Notes: a model not told the origin generated them from the letters alone. 64,000 nucleotides of DNA from Rotaria sp. Silwood1 (GCA_905250075.1 CAJNOP010000003.1:2422961-2486960), one strand, 5' to 3'. Shown: positions 13,574 through 28,500, counted from the first letter of the stretch. Made by a program: numbers and translations.

Positions 13574-14533
13574 TTAACCAATTTGTGCTAAATAATCTTT
13601 AACTTCAGCCGGTGTCAAGCGACGAAAGCCTTCTTTATCACAAATACCAATTTCAATATTATCCTCTGTCATTTGTCCTTCGAATGATTCTTTAAGTGTC
13701 AATATAGCAGTATGTACGGCATCTTCAAGTGCTAATTGATCTGAATATCTAAATATATATCATCATGAAATTCAATGATTGTAAAGAACAGAAACATTAA
13801 ATAATACCGTTTTTCAAGAAATGTCTTTCCATTGACAAAATTACGTCCGATTGCTGTTGCTTTCCAAGGAAAATATGAACCCTAGATAATATAAATATTT
13901 ACAAATATTTGTCATAATATGAAGAAAAACACTCACTGATGGATCACATTGATAGAGAAATGGTCGATCTTCATCATAATCATAACCACAAATAAGTAGT
14001 GACACACCAAATGGACGTACACCACTAAGAATATATTCTTAATTATTAATATTTTCTTAACAAAAATCACACAAGAAAACATACCCAGATTGAGTATATT
14101 CTTGCATAACATCAGCTACTCGTTTAACTAATTGTGTTGGTGGCACATTTTGTTCATAAATAAGCATGTATTCTTGAGCTAATTTACGTGCTTTCTGTAC
14201 GAGTAATCTACATTGAATAAATGAATGATATAAACAATAAGAGTTCATCTATGATTAAGTAAAGATCAATGATATCTAAATATACCTGTAATCAGGGCCC
14301 ATACCACTGTAAACAACACCAATATTTTTGCAAATTGGCTCGACCTTGTGGACTGTACGATCGTCGTGTAATAATGATTTACTCTTTTTTTCTGTGGCCA
14401 ATACAACTCCATTCAATGCTTTGATACCTACTGCTGGTGAACCTGCATTTACAGCATTAAGAGCATATTCAATTTGAACAAGTTTGCCCGATGGACTAAA
14501 TGTTGTTAACGAAAAACCATATCGTTCTGACAT
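13574..14533 (-). CDS. PSMA2: Proteasome subunit alpha type-2
   Basis: Alpha-ring subunit of the 20S proteasome, which closes the gate of the proteolytic core in cytosol and nucleus. Five exons (14286-14533, 14085-14207, 13937-14024, 13808-13881, 13574-13748) join in frame to 235 residues, against 234 in human. The N terminus [20 protein letters not shown], followed by IEYAL, is the alpha-subunit signature that forms the gate and helix H0. GVKA-like [15 protein letters not shown] and [10 protein letters not shown] follow, then [15 protein letters not shown], and the end reads [10 protein letters not shown] as expected for alpha-2. Introns are 56-78 bp. A TTTTCAG acceptor-like site lies about 29 bp upstream of the ATG, which could mark a spliced leader. 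No missing residues were seen. Confidence 0.97.
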
Positions 14534-17500
14534 TATTCTCTATTATGATGTAAAAATCTGAAAATGAAACTTTCTTATGTATTAATACAAAGAACAAAAT
14601 ATGAATGAAGTTCTGTATTAAATAGTAGGAAATTATAAAAACTTACCTTTCTATTAATGATAAGCAGTTTCATTTCTAACAAAGAAACCGCTTTTTATCC
14701 GTTCTTATACAACTGTAACTTCGTATAATTATGGAATCAAAAAATATAGAAATTAGATAATTTTAAATGATAATAAAAATAATTAGTTCGGTAGTTTTTA
14801 TGAGTAATACAAATCTAACAAATATCTCTTATTTATCATAAACACATTGATTTAATAAATTTTCAAAAATACTTTTAAACATACTTCTCGAAATAATTTT
14901 ATTCAAGAATAGAAGCATTAGAAGTCTCAATAAACTAAAACAGAAATAAGGATAAATCCACTCGTATTCTTTTTTATTCAACTCAGTAAAAAAAAAACCA
15001 CAGTTGTTTGAGAATATGTACATGATCATTTTCAATCTGGAAAAAAGTATCTACCAACAACACAATATATAATAAAAAAAATTTAATTATACTTTTGAAT
15101 AAACAAGCAAATTAATGTACACTGTATTAATCACCTATAGTTTCATCTATATCATATCTAGAAAATTTTACTATCCTACGTATGCGTATAGAATGACTAT
15201 TAATTCGAACACATTCGATTCAATATTCAACTTAATCATGTACTTGTTGAGTACGTTGCATCGAACAAAATTTTCCATAGAAAAAAACGACTATGCAGAA
15301 GTGTTTTGTATCTTTCCATTGATTGTAATCATTCAGTAATATTCAATCAATGTATGTTGTGCTGTGTCAGCTAAAGGTTTTACTATTTGAATGGAAAAAA
15401 AAAGAAATTTAGCTATATGATAAACAAGATTTGTTTGTTGGTTTTTGATTCAATTCACCGACAGTATAGAATGGTCCAAATGATACAAAGAAAAAAAAAC
15501 TAAAAGATACCTTGAATGATACTCATTTCAATCTAAAAATGTTCTTACCGAGACTAACAAAAACAGAATTTTTATTAAACATAAAATATCGAATATTAAA
15601 AACTTACTTAAGAGTAATAAATCTAGTAATATTAACTCCATATAACCAAAATCATTTAGACCTAAACTTTTAAGAAGTAACAAAACATTACTGAAAATCG
15701 TTTGTTGGAATTCATGTTCAATCTTATCATGCCATTCATGTTGATTTGTTCGGATTAAATAGGTGTAATATATCTAGATGATTCAGTTCGTTAATTCACT
15801 GCTACTCTGGAAAATGAGAGTTATCACTACTGATTTCACATCATTAGGATGTGAATGAAACAAAGACGCTTGTTCTGAAACGTACATTCCGACATAGCTG
15901 CAAAATGATGTGGTTACATGAAATTTTTATTAAATTTGTAAATTAGTAATACCTTTCATAGTTTGTATAACTAACAATGTTCATGTTGATCTTTATTTTC
16001 AGATTTTTGTGTTTTTGATTCGATGCGTTACATCTGACATGGCGGATTATTTTTTTAATGGCTGTATTTTTCAATCAAATCTAATGGTTTTTTCATTATA
16101 TTTTATATCATTTAATTCATGTTCAGTTAATTTAACATATTTAAATAAAGATATTTTTACCAGCATTCTTTTTTGAATTCTTGAATTTTGTTTTTTTTAA
16201 TAGATATGGCGAGAGTTTATTCATGACTTCTTGATTGGTAGTTTTGTTGGAATAGAACTTTGAAAAACAGATTTGAACCGAAGGTTTTTCTTTATTGATC
16301 TATCATTAAGTTCTGGAAAATATTTTGCTAATTCATCATATTCACTTATGTCAACAATTTTATGGTTAGTGAGTATTGGCATCTTCATCATCGGTAAACG
16401 TTGATTCGTTTAGATGATCAAGCAATTGATGATGAATGTGTTGATGAAGTCATTTTTTCTAATTTATTGTAAACAAGGAAATAATTTAGAAATAAAAAGA
16501 TTGACTGTTTATCATCGAGTAACTTGTGATACACGTTGATTGTTAATATTTGGAAAAATAGATGGCGTCTGCTGACACGGTTATATACATATGATCAAAA
16601 TTGAGACTTTAACAAATATCTGGAAACAACTGTTACAATTAGTAGTTCATAAGTGAATGAAATAATATGTGTTGTTAGCTTATAGAAAATAATTCAGTCT
16701 TATAATATTTTTAAAACTCGACAGAAGTGTTAAAAAGCTATTTCATAATGTGTCATCGTGTTGTTACCATCTTTATGGAATAAGATTAGCACCATTAATA
16801 AAAATATTTGTTTTTGATAAAGTTTGAAACTCTAATATTTGAAGATATCTTTGTTATTTAATAAACAACATCATAATGATCAAGTATTATTACTTATACT
16901 TTCATAAGAACAGCAATTTGGTGATATTTAGCAATAAGCATGTGTTCAAAGGGTTCTTACAAAACCTGTTGTTTCTCATTAAAAGTTTTCAAATTTTACT
17001 AGAAATTTTTATCAATGACGATAATTATTCATAGGACATTGAGTTAACATATTGTTTTATCGATTTACTTCCACAACATTTGTTTAATAGATATTTATTC
17101 GAAAAATCATTTGACGTATTTTTACAAAACTATAAATCTTTTATTTATAACGAAACATGATCAGTACTTCAAATAGCATGTACGGATAAGTCTTTATACA
17201 ACATGTGCATTAAATTTCCAACCAATCTCTATTCAAAATTCTTCTTATGACTTAAGATTGTTTAACTATGAGTAAATATTAAAGTTGACTAAAAATGATG
17301 TTTGCACAAAGCAAACTAGACTTTTTGTATTATTGTTAATTTATGTGGATTCTCTTAAACCAATCAATTTTCTATAATGTTACAGTTGACATAAAAGAAT
17401 CGAACTTTGCAGATATTTTTCAAAGAACTACTGTCTAGCTAAATAATATTTTGTTTCTCAACGTCAGTAGTTAGTTTAGAATACAATAAATTTTAAAGTT

Positions 17501-17953
17501 TTGTTGCAATATGTTAAAAGACATGCATATTGGATATACTGTCGAGCAAGTGTTAGTCTAAAAATATGTATTAAATTATTTTTATGCATTAAAATAGGAG
17601 CAAAAGAATGTTATTCTCTTTTTTTTCTGTTGATTCTCTCTAATGATCCGTAAATGATCAAAAACCAAACAAACATGTTATAGAAAAATGATATATACAC
17701 GAAACTTTGTAGATTTTCTTGCAGTCATCTTCTTTTTCCTACTATTAAAATGGAAAAGAATAACTTCTTTTGTATTAGGAATTTGATCAATTAGTATGAA
17801 AAAATCATTTAAATCATTGGCAGTAATGAAGATTTTTTATTCTTATCATTAACTATGTCATCTATATAAAACGACAAGGAGCAATTTATGAAATTACATG
17901 TGTCAAACATCTATTTAGTGTCAAAATGAAAGAAAGAAATCATACTTCCAAAA
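14534..17953. other. Gene-free AT-rich stretch (3.4 kb)
   Basis: Between PSMA2 and the end of HYI. Short open frames (for example 14829-15035 and 15115-15339) have intron-like composition and no domain. The distal end holds the HYI 3' untranslated region, with a minus-strand AATAAA (TTTATT on the plus strand near 17835). Nothing else was recognised. Confidence 0.5.
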
Positions 17954-20219
17954 TTAATTTGTTGATGAAAATTCATTAAGCCATTCAAATGACGCATTAC
18001 TTGAATCTGAAAATTAAAAAATAAAACATATTGAGATATTCCTCTGTACATTTCTCTTACCATTATATTCAAGTCCAATAAAGTCTTTATAAAATGGTGC
18101 AAGAAGTTTCGAAAGAAAATATCGATGATTAACTTCTCCATCTTCACTCATTGGACAATTACGTTTAGGTGTTTGTGAAATTTGAACATGTCCAATAAAT
18201 GGTATCATTTCCTGAAAAATAAAATATTGATAATTGTTTAAAAATTAATTAAATTCAATTTGAATACTTCAACTCGTTCGGTTAAATTTCCATGTAATCG
18301 TTGTAAATGAAATGAATCAAGCATAATTTTTAAATTGTCAATTTTTGATGATTTAACAATATCCATTGCTGTTGAATATGATCGTAAATAATAATTTGAT
18401 CGTGTTGAAAGTGGTTCAATTAGACATGTTATATGGTATGGTTGAAAGAATCGAGCCGCTTGATACACCAGATCAATAATCTTGTTTCTAAAAAAAAGTA
18501 AAACGTTGTAACATGAGCTAGCAAAGGTTCTAATGACATAGTCCTTGAATTTAATTGCACATAAGACCACATAGAACATTGATCTTTGAATTTCCTGTAC
18601 AAGTCTTCATGATTCTTGCTTAAATAGGAAATATTTGAAATTCAACACATAGATCCGAATAAGTAACAGCATCGAAAGGACATTCGCACCAATTTAATAG
18701 TGCTTTATCTAGTATGGAGATTAAGGAAGCTGCACTCCTCCAAAGATCGAGTTGGTTCTCTTGGAGTTTGTGGTTTCAGTGCCATGTACTATCTTGTTGT
18801 AGTTCTTATGATAGATACTCATCCTCTAAGAGTTCTAGACCACTCCTTCAGAAGAGAAAAGTGGGATAAAATACTACCTTTTGATAATTGAAAAAGTTTA
18901 ACTATTGGACATAGAACACCTTGGGTCGCTTTATTCAAGGACGGACAGAAGTTCTCATCAGCTTATGTTCCAGCTTTCAACTCAAATGTGATGGTGTTAA
19001 TAAGAGTGTAATTGTTTAGAACTTCATTCAATAAGTCAAGGTTCAGATAGTATCTATCAACGACAAAATGCTTGCGAATTACTTTTTTGATATAAAACAT
19101 AAAGTTTATAATTAAAACAAACTTACATAGATATATATGACTAATACAAGAGTAAGCACTTATCAGACAAATATAAATTAAATACAAAGATTCAAAATGT
19201 CCGTATACTATCTGAGTTCTTTTTATACATGCTTGAATAAGATTTGTTCATAGGTCATTCCATGGTTCATTGGTAGTATTTTCGAGTTCACGTTGTTACT
19301 TTGGTGTTCTTCGTACTAGATTTTTGTTTGATAATTTTCCATACTAGTTCAGATAGGTTAAAGTAAAGATTATAATCCGACCATTCGCATAATTCAATAG
19401 GATCTGCTTAACTAGAGAATACACCATGAAATGATCTATTAATAAATGTAATAAATGTCTACCTGAATTTGTTCTAACCGTGAACTCTGTATTTCATTTC
19501 AAGATATGCGATTCTCAAGCATTGTGTCATTGATAGTATTTATATAAATTGATTTATGTTCTGCATACCAAAAAATTTTAAGCAATTCAAATGAAATGGT
19601 CAAGAATTCTAATGTTTCTCTTAAGAACTATATGATAAAAGTCAGTTAAATCACTCGATCCTAAACTGTCACACGTCTGCGCATCCGTGATAGAGTTGAA
19701 TATTAATAATTTTAGACTACAAAAATTATGATTCTCAGCATGTCTTGAAAAATAATTAATTTTTATGTTAAAATATACAGTGAAATATAAAAAATATTCA
19801 TACTTAATCTTACCGATCAGAATCATTATTAGTATCAGTCATAACTAAATGAACTTTATTGACATTCAATGCTTCTGCATAGGCAAGTGTACGATTAAGA
19901 ATCAATTGTTGATAATCATTAAAAGAAGGTATGACATTAGTTTGATCATAAAGCGGTAAGCTATTAATCAAAACCCATTTTAATGCTTTATTATTTGATA
20001 TTATCTCTTTCCAATCGTTTAGAGATACATCATACGGAGATTGACATTCGATAGCATCAAATCGATAATCTTTTCTATATATAATAATAGATTAGCAAAA
20101 TATAGAAAAACAAAAATATTTTATATCTCAATTGTTTACCGTTGAACAATATGAATATATCGTTCAGTAAGTTTTGGTATATCATTGAATAATGTAGATA
20201 GATTAGGACAAAAACGCAT
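17954..20219 (-). CDS. HYI: Putative hydroxypyruvate isomerase
   Basis: AP-endonuclease-2-like TIM-barrel enzyme expected to interconvert hydroxypyruvate and tartronate semialdehyde. Five exons (20140-20219, 19814-20074, 18268-18487, 18061-18211, 17954-18006) join in frame to 254 residues, near the usual 260-277. It opens MRFCPNLSTLFNDIPKLTER and has FDAIECQSPYDVS. Likely catalytic and metal-ligand positions of the family are visible: Glu in CLIEPLSTRSNYYL, Asp and His in MLDSFHLQRLHGNL, His in IGHVQISQTPKRN, and the last Glu in FIGLEY. The intron between exons 2 and 3 is 1,326 bp while the others are 54-65 bp. The ATG follows an AG acceptor (TTCTTGTAG) by 8 bp, and the gene sits 193 bp downstream of the NELFCD stop codon, in the same orientation. 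Confidence 0.93.
18488..19813 (-). other. Long HYI intron 2, no gene recognised
   Basis: The flanking exons join directly in phase (DSDR then NKIID), so this 1.3 kb is intronic. Open frames within it (for example 18700-18891 and 18963-19187) have no recognisable domain. It is far longer than most introns in the window and may hold an old insertion, but I found no terminal repeats. Confidence 0.5.
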
Positions 20220-20412
20220 CTATCTTCTACAAGAAGTTAATGAATAAATATCAAAATTTAATTGTTTTTTTTTTGTTTGAATTATTTGTTTTTTTTTTAA
20301 TTTTCTGATAGGAAAACCACAAAATGTTTCTATACACTCAAGTCATTAAAACAAAAAAAGAAAAAATGACATTGAGAACAATAAAGATATGCACAATATG
20401 AAATCCTTTTCA

Positions 20413-23400
20413 TTATGTACTTGATGAAACAATTGTTGATGCATGATCTAAAAGAGAAGAGAAACAAATATACATATATCGATAAATTTTAATTATTTAA
20501 TAATTACCAATAAATTCTTTAACACATTTTCGTTCTTCTTCTGTACGAAATGGTATTGTACCAGCAATAGCTTCTTTTTGAAGTAAAGGTAAAAATAATT
20601 GTACGAATGATGGTTCATAAGGAGGACCAATCATTTCAAGAACCTTTATAGAAGAAATAGCAATAATAAATTTACTTGTCAAATAAATCATCTGATTTAC
20701 TTCAAAAACAAAATGACGAATTAATGATACATCAGTATCTTGTTGTTCCCAACGTTTTTTCATATATTCTAATATTGGATGTACATATGAACAACTAAGC
20801 ATATGTACCATACGATCAAGAATTGTCTTTTTAAATTCCAACTAAAAACAAATATATAAATTCATGATAATTCAGAGGCCGAAACAGTTCGAAAATTATT
20901 TTTCTCGTGGTGAGGCGAAGTTAATAAACACATCGCATATACCTAATACCATGCAATTATGCTGCACGTCAAGTTATCAACCAAACAAAGTCTAATCTAC
21001 GTCCTAACAACTGTTAATAATATTTTATTTCTTTGTTCGATAGAGAATAACAAAGTTAAAGATTGATAAATTTTAAACTATATCATTTTTGTGTTTCTGT
21101 AGTTATCTATTTGTACTGTTGTATCTAGTTTTTGTAATATGTAGTCAAATAAATCATATGATAGAAATATACAAATATCTTATAGAGACGTAATAAGACT
21201 ATGGAGACCAAAGGTAAAGTGAGAATGGATCGAGGAATAGAGCTTATCGGATTCGAAAAAATTTTGGATCTGATGAATCAAGTCATCTGTGATATGAGCC
21301 GGATGCTTTCGTGATCGAACACCAAAGAACTGGTGAACAAGTATCTCGTACTTGCGGGACAACTATCCAATTTCGGTAAAAAATTCCATTGAGAGTACCA
21401 AAATACGGATTGACCTAGTCCAGATGGTTTCAGTCAAGAACAAAATATTCTATCCGCTTCGGCTTCTGATCTAATTATAAATAATGAAATTATCTTACAT
21501 GAACAAGTGTATCAAGTTCAGCAAATGTTGCTTCAAAAAAACGAACTAATAATTCAAAAGCTTTTTGATGTAATAAGAAATGTAGGCTAACAATCTATAC
21601 AAAAGAAAAAAGTTTCAATTAAGATTTATAATTAAAGAATAAAAAAAGTTTGCTATTTACTTCATCAATAATAATTAAATGAACAGGTGTGGTACCTTGA
21701 TCAAGTTTAAAATAACTTGGATCAAATATACGAAATTCAATCCAACGAAGAACACATGCCGCTACTATTGGAAATCTAAAAACAAAAAATAATTTATCGA
21801 ATAATTTCAATATTTTATTTTTGGAATTGAGAATTATTACCGAAGACATTTATAAAGTTCATTTAGATCACTAATAAGATCAACAGTTGATTTTGAACTT
21901 ATACATATTTCAAGAGCCTTTTCAAGTGCTATAGTTGTTTGAGATAATTCTTCTTTACTATTCACTGTATTTTTTCGTGAACTCTACGAAAAAAAAAATA
22001 GATTGTTTCAGTTTTGTTTTCGTATTGAAAAAAATTTACTTTTTTATTTGTTTCAGCAACACTACAAGCATAAGCAAGAAGACCAATATATTTTGGTCGA
22101 TGTTCAGGATTTAATGTGGACTCAGGATCAAATAATTGTGTTATTAATAATTCTAATAAAGAAAATGTATTATTAAAATTTTGTATTGAATAATATATAT
22201 TTTTTTTACCAATAAAAGCTGGTTTTCGAATAAGATCAACAGGTGGTGCATCAGATGATTGATATATTTTATAAAGCTATGAAAAAAAACAACAATTTAT
22301 TTAAGAATATAAATATGAAATTACTTACAGTAGTTACATCAGCTGGATTCAAAGCTTTTTTTGATAGCATGGCACAAAGTGGTTGATAAACTTTAGGATA
22401 AGCTGTTGTACCATCAAGTGTTAGAGTTATTTCAGTAACATTATGACCTCTAGTTAAAAACACAACAAAAATGTATTAGATATTATAATGAAAAGAATTA
22501 TTTTTGTTTTACTTTGCTTTTGCATGTAATTCAATTTCTTCAGAAATTCGTCGAATAATCATTGATTTAGCATCATTAGCAAGGGATGATAAAACACTTT
22601 GTGCATATAAATATGTATGTTCACTATGACAAGCCAATTGCTAATAAAACAAAAAAAACAAGTTCACATAGTAGAAGTTTATTTTTTTATATGATAGTTT
22701 TTGTTTGTAAGAAAAGTTATTTTTTGTGTTTTTGTCATGGGTGGATGAGGCTCGCCTAGTTACCCATAAAAATGTTGTTTTCGACATATGGAGACGATAC
22801 TTTTTGTACTGAAAATTAAATCTAAGAAACTCAGGAAAGCCTTCGTAAATTGAAATATGCCAAAAGTTTCATGTCACGACAATCTCCATATTAATCCAAA
22901 TTTGATTTTCTCTTGTGATCTTACTCGTTATATAGTCAAGAAGAAAGCGTAGGACAGTTTTTGAAAAATATTTGGTTGTTAAGAAAATCGATTTTTTGCA
23001 ATATTATCTCAAAATGCTATACGTACGGATTCATACTTCAAGATTTTATGCATCAGAACTTTACTACCAAAGAAACGCATATCACATTCGGAATCACCAT
23101 AAAAATCTGAATCGAATAGTACAGTCAATATTCAAAACTTATTTTCATTCTCTCACTGTTATTTTCGAATACTGTCATGTGTTCTCTTTCGAAAGTTAAA
23201 TTTTGACGAAAACTTGTTTCAAACATTTAATGTACTATGCGATGGAAAGTTTCCCATTGATTCAGAATACGACATTCGTTTTTAGAGACTGAATTTCTAA
23301 TGGTCACAATCTTAGAATACAAACCCAAATATATCGTATTTTGTTATGAAATTGAAAACCTCAATTTTTTTAACAATCAAATATTTTTCAAAGGCCATGC

Positions 23401-25410
23401 ATCATGTTTTTCCTAATTATATGACGAATAAGACAAAAATTAGCTATATTTTAGAGGTATCGTTCAAAATATTTAAAGACAACATGTTTATAGGTAACTC
23501 GACAAGTTCTATCAAATCATGATGAAAAAAACGCCAAGTATGACTCAAATTTCGAAAACCCGGTACCTTATATATATTTAACTTTTTATTACAATACGTT
23601 AATAAAATTTCTCTCATAAAAATGAATCTAAATTGGTTTTTTGTTTTTAAATCTTTAATAAAAGAAAGAAATTAAAGGTCAATTATCTACATCTATAAAC
23701 ATACAACAAGTTCTTGAATATTTCTTTTCCATTCATTTGCTTCACTATCAATAGTTCGTTGTATTGTTGTCATAAGTACTTTTGTAAATACTTCAACTTG
23801 TTGTGCAGCTACAGGCACACTTGTTATTTCATCTTCATGACCCGAATCAACCAAAAGCTATTTTTTAAAGACAAATTTTTGTTTAAAACAAGAATATATA
23901 TATATATATTTCTCTAATTTTTACTTTTATTGTAAAATTTAACATAAGACAATTTGGATATTCTTCAGCAAGTTTATAAATCATTGAACGCCAATTCATA
24001 TGGTCAGTCATTTCAGTTAACCATGACGGTACCTAAGTAAAATATAGATTAACATTTATTTTCTAGATGATAAACAAAGAAGGAAAGAAAGAAAATAAAT
24101 ATTTACTCCTCCTGCTTCAAAAATACTATCGGCTTTTTTTGGTTCAAAATGTTTTTCAATTAATGTTTGTAAATGCTGTACAATCATGTTTACAACATCC
24201 ACTGGTTCAACGCCGGTTAATATCAACCAATCAGCCATTAATGTAGCTGTTTGGGCAATAGCCATATAATTTTCTGATAATAATTCAATAACTTGATCGG
24301 GTGCACCACCATGTCGAAAATAACTATAGACCCAAAAAAAATCGTTTCAATCGTTTAATGGTTTATGTTACAAATGTATCGTAAAATTCTTTTTCTAACC
24401 TTCACACAGATTAAAACAACGAATCAATATGACTGCCTATATTAACAAATCATTTTCTACTACCATGATTGTTTATTAAGTTAAAAAAAATCAGAATATT
24501 CCAAAGGTATGCACGAAACAAAAGTGAGTAGCTCTTCAATAGTTCAGGTAATTTATATGATTTTTTCAATAATGTCATCTTATATTCATTAAAGTTTATT
24601 CAATATATTTCAAATTGAGTGGTTATGTATTTCAACATTAGAATTAAAATAGACTCATAGGTGGCCAATTTTTAATTATCCGTGAGAGGAACTATCAAGA
24701 CTAACTTTTGAGAAATTCATTAAATTTATTTAAATCACAAGCATTATCTAGATTAATCAAACGATAGCATATAATACAATTGAATGATATTAAAAAAATG
24801 ATATAATTCAGAAGAATCAGTTGTTAGTCTCATCTCGTTTCTTACTCTCACATTCAGCTAGGTGCCTACTTCCAGTATAATGCACTCTGTTTTCAACAAT
24901 GCTCAAGAAATGAGAACAGAAATTCCTAAGTTGCGAAGAAATTCTGCACGGAGCTATGGTAGTTCCTTTGGAAAACAAGAATCAATCATTAGTTCCCTCA
25001 TAGTATCGTCATTCATCGAATCTGAGGCTATTTTTTTTCCGCGATAATTTTCATATCCACACACTTATACTCACAAATTCCTTGATGGATATATCAATAT
25101 AACATCAAAAAGTATCGTGAATATTGTGTTCTTTTTAATTATAGTAACCATGAAATTCAGAATGAATTCTTATTGCTCAGTCCTTGGAAACTTCTGACCG
25201 TTTCCTAATGAAATATATTGAAAAACACCTGAAGCTGCTATACACCCTGTAGATTTGTTTTTCTAGCTTTTTGAATAAATCATAGAAGCATTATTATTTT
25301 GCTTACTCTTTAATCGTATCAAAAACTTTTGGTTCCATAATGAAATCAGTTGATGAAAATAATTGTACACATTGTTTTTGAATTTGCTCATCTTCATTTT
25401 CTGTTTCCAT
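20413..25410 (-). CDS. NELFCD: Negative elongation factor complex subunit C/D (TH1)
   Basis: Subunit of NELF, which with DSIF pauses RNA polymerase II near promoters. Fourteen exons join in frame to 558 residues (human about 580-590): 25307-25410, 24107-24323, 23925-24032, 23705-23857, 22513-22640, 22329-22449, 22210-22276, 22040-22152, 21841-21983, 21661-21775, 21499-21594, 20701-20841, 20508-20643, 20413-20447. Similarity to the TH1 family runs end to end: [94 protein letters not shown]-like [16 protein letters not shown] and [20 protein letters not shown]. Introns 1, 4 and 11 are 657-1,064 bp; one carries a TIR element. An acceptor-like TTTTCATAG lies 8 bp before the ATG, and the CNP stop codon is only 138 bp upstream, which suggests co-transcription. 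Confidence 0.97.
20842..21498 (-). other. NELFCD intron 11 (657 bp)
   Basis: Spliced out between the exons ending TLVH and beginning LEFKK. The minus-strand open frame 21180-21362 has slightly protein-like composition ([19 protein letters not shown]) but no splice context or known domain. It may be debris of an inserted element. Confidence 0.4.
22683..23575. mobile_element. Non-autonomous TIR element, copy 1 (NELFCD intron 4)
   Basis: Sequence in this intron is collinear with 28482-29188. Shared landmarks include AGTTACC...AAAATRTTGTTTT near the left end, TTCGAATACT, GCGAAAACTTGT or GACGAAAACTTGT, TTCTAATGGT and AGGTAAYTCGA near the right end. The right end (about 23492-23570) is an imperfect inverted copy of the left, with GGTAACTCGAC...ATCAAATCATGATG opposite CATG...GAT...CTAGTTACC. 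No transposase is encoded, so it resembles a decayed non-autonomous DNA transposon. The left border is poorly defined. Confidence 0.6.
24324..25306 (-). other. NELFCD intron 1 (983 bp)
   Basis: The intron lies between the exon ending FDTIK and the exon beginning [10 protein letters not shown]. The plus-strand open frame 24862-25047 has no domain. I see no terminal repeats or Pol III boxes. Confidence 0.45.
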
Positions 25411-25548
25411 TTTATGTCTATGAAAATTAATTTAATCTAGAATATGCAAAAAAAAAAACAAAAATATGCAAGTCTTTTTCATAGAAAAAAAGACAAGAAA
25501 AATTCTTTTCAAGCTCGATTAGAAGAAAATTTTGATAGAAAAAACTTT

Positions 25549-28500
25549 TTAATGATAATATCCACTAAAAATAGTTTCAATTGGAATTGGTTCCTTTAGA
25601 TAAACAATACAACGTCCATTACCAAAAAATCTCATAACTGTTTGTTCATCATTACTTTCAGGTATGGGAGTATCTTTTTGAATAACATCACTTTCTTTTT
25701 GAATCATTTCAATAATATCATGACCTGTTTGAGATGCACTTATACCGGGTGCAACACCACATGTTAAATGAGCACGAGAAAGATAGCCAAATGTTGGATG
25801 AAGAAATATAATTTTTTCTGGTATATTTGAAAATAATACTTTATCAACTAAAAGTATATCATCATCAGCTAATGATTTAACCATAGATGTATCATAATCA
25901 TCATTTGTATTTAAATTGTCAGTTGTTGTTAGTTTTGATTTATTATTGCGACGATATGGACGGGATTTTTTATTATCACTAGTAACAATTTGAGATGACG
26001 CTTCTTTCTTTGGTAATTCATTATCATCTTGATCCCATAGTGCCCATGTATGACGATCAGGAAAAAGAAGACGTGCACCTAGAATGATATAGAAAGAAAA
26101 AGAAATTGTTTAATTTTCATTTTTTTTTATCTATTCTATTTAATTATTTACTTAAAGTACGTGGTGTTATAGTAAATCCAACAATATAAGCTTGAAACAT
26201 TTTACCAAGTGAATGTGATATTAAACGATTAGCAGCATAATTTGTATAATCTTTTCGGCTTTGATCTGTTACTTTTCCGATAAATTTCATTGTACAATGA
26301 AGAATTTTAGTTTGAACATTCAGATTTGCACGATTTAGTAAATTATGAACAGATATATCTATTAAAAAAAGAAAAACATAATACAAAATATCACAAAAGT
26401 CCACTCAGAAAGTTTTCATGAATAACTCTTAAGCAGTTCAAATGACAATGATAATATATTCTTTGAAGTTTTTCGTTTTATGTAATGATCAGATAAATAT
26501 TTGTGCTTATAAATATATATATAATTTTCTTAATGACCAAACTGGAGTTATCTTTCGCTGTGAAAAGAAAATTGCAAGTCTCGATTTGGCATAAAAATAT
26601 CAGACATAAACTGTACTATTAATGCTTTTCATCGCTTTTGTGAAATTAATATATTAACAAATGAACAATCTAGAAGATCTTGAAAAATTACAGAAAGAAA
26701 AATCAATGAAGTTCATAATGAATGTTTGGACAATAACAATAGGCTGCTGCATTTCACGAACAAAAGCAGATCGAATTAGGACTTAATATCTTTCAATGAA
26801 GTCTTCCAATATGCAATTTATCGGATCACTTGAAGAAGAAGATATTCATAAGGTCGAATTGACTTTGTCAAGTGTAGAGATAGGCAGGATAAACTTTTTT
26901 CCGTACTTTGTATGCTCACTGAGAAATTTTCTAAACAACTCTAGTCAAATGTTGATACAAGTGTTAGAAAATATCAACAAATACGAAATGTAAATGATGA
27001 CGATTATTAGTTGTTCTTCTTTTTGTTGATAGGATAGAGACTGTTGATGGAAGGACGATATGCACCACTGATTATATTACTATTGAAAATAAAAACTAAT
27101 AACCGAAATAAACTGATTTGAAAAAAAAAAACTCTTTTGCATGAATTTCTTTTAAAGATCTCAAAAAGGTAGGTTTTATGTTTTTCAGTTGGCGGCATTT
27201 CTTTTGAATATATGTAATAAACCAAATTATATGACATAAAAATGTAAACAAATATACTATTTTATTATTTAAAATAAAAATCATTTAAATTACTTAAGAG
27301 TTATTCATGTAAATTATTCAAACGGATTTTTGTGACATCCTGTAATTTATGTTTTTTCCTTACTCTTATCTCGACTAATTTGTTGCAGGTCTTTTTTTAA
27401 TTGAGGAAATATTTGTAATGCTTGTTGATAATAATCATAAGCTTGCTGAAGAACATAATTCGATTGTTCATGATTAAGAAATAAACCAAAATAAAATGGT
27501 ATTAGTGAATGATATGTACGTAGACGTGCTTCAATAATATCCATGGGTACTTTATGTGTATTTCGATCTATAATAAATAAAAATTTGACTATGTTTTTAA
27601 TTTATGAACTATTAACTAACTCATTAATATATTTGTATCACGTTTCCAACTCGTTCGTGGTTCAACAATAATAACAATATAACCATAATTAGATGCTTTT
27701 TGAAAATATGGTTTACATTCATCCATGCGAATATTTGTATTATCAACAATTACAGCAAGAACATTATTTCTGAAAGAAAATAAATATGTACAAAACAAAA
27801 AAAAATTTATGCATAAATCAATAGCGGCATTTATACTTGCAAGCATCTTCTGTTTGTCGTTGACATGTAAGATGTGCTTCGCCAATTTTGTCACGATTGA
27901 AATTATAATTACCTTGACTATCAATAAAATAATTATCAGCCGAACAAACAATAACCGATTTTGAATATATTCTTTTAAGTTGGGTAACAATTGTTGATTT
28001 ACCTAATCATTAAATAATAATAATAATAATAGTCAAACACTATTATTTCCAATACCTGATCCAGGAAGTCCACGCATCAAAAACATAACCTACAATGAAA
28101 TGTACACGTATATTGTTTTAAATTTCTAATCATTTCGAAATAGATATGCAGTAAAACCACACATAGTGAACATTTTTTCAAAGTTACAGCTATAATTGTT
28201 TTGCAGAAAATGAATCTCCATATAGTAGACACCATTATATAGCTCTATAGTAAATACCTTTGATAAATTCGAAAGATACGTACTATAGAGAGTTTATACT
28301 GTATTTTACCTGTATGAACAATCGTTTGCTTATCAAGTACTTAGTATAATTCGAATCGAGAACGACAATTTGATATTCTAATCAAGTAAATGTAAATCTC
28401 AAGTCTAAACATTTGAAAAGCATAGATGAGCTTCATAGTATTTTGTGCAATACCATATTTTCTATCGTGTTTCTTTTTTGTGTGAGGTGTCGGCACTTCG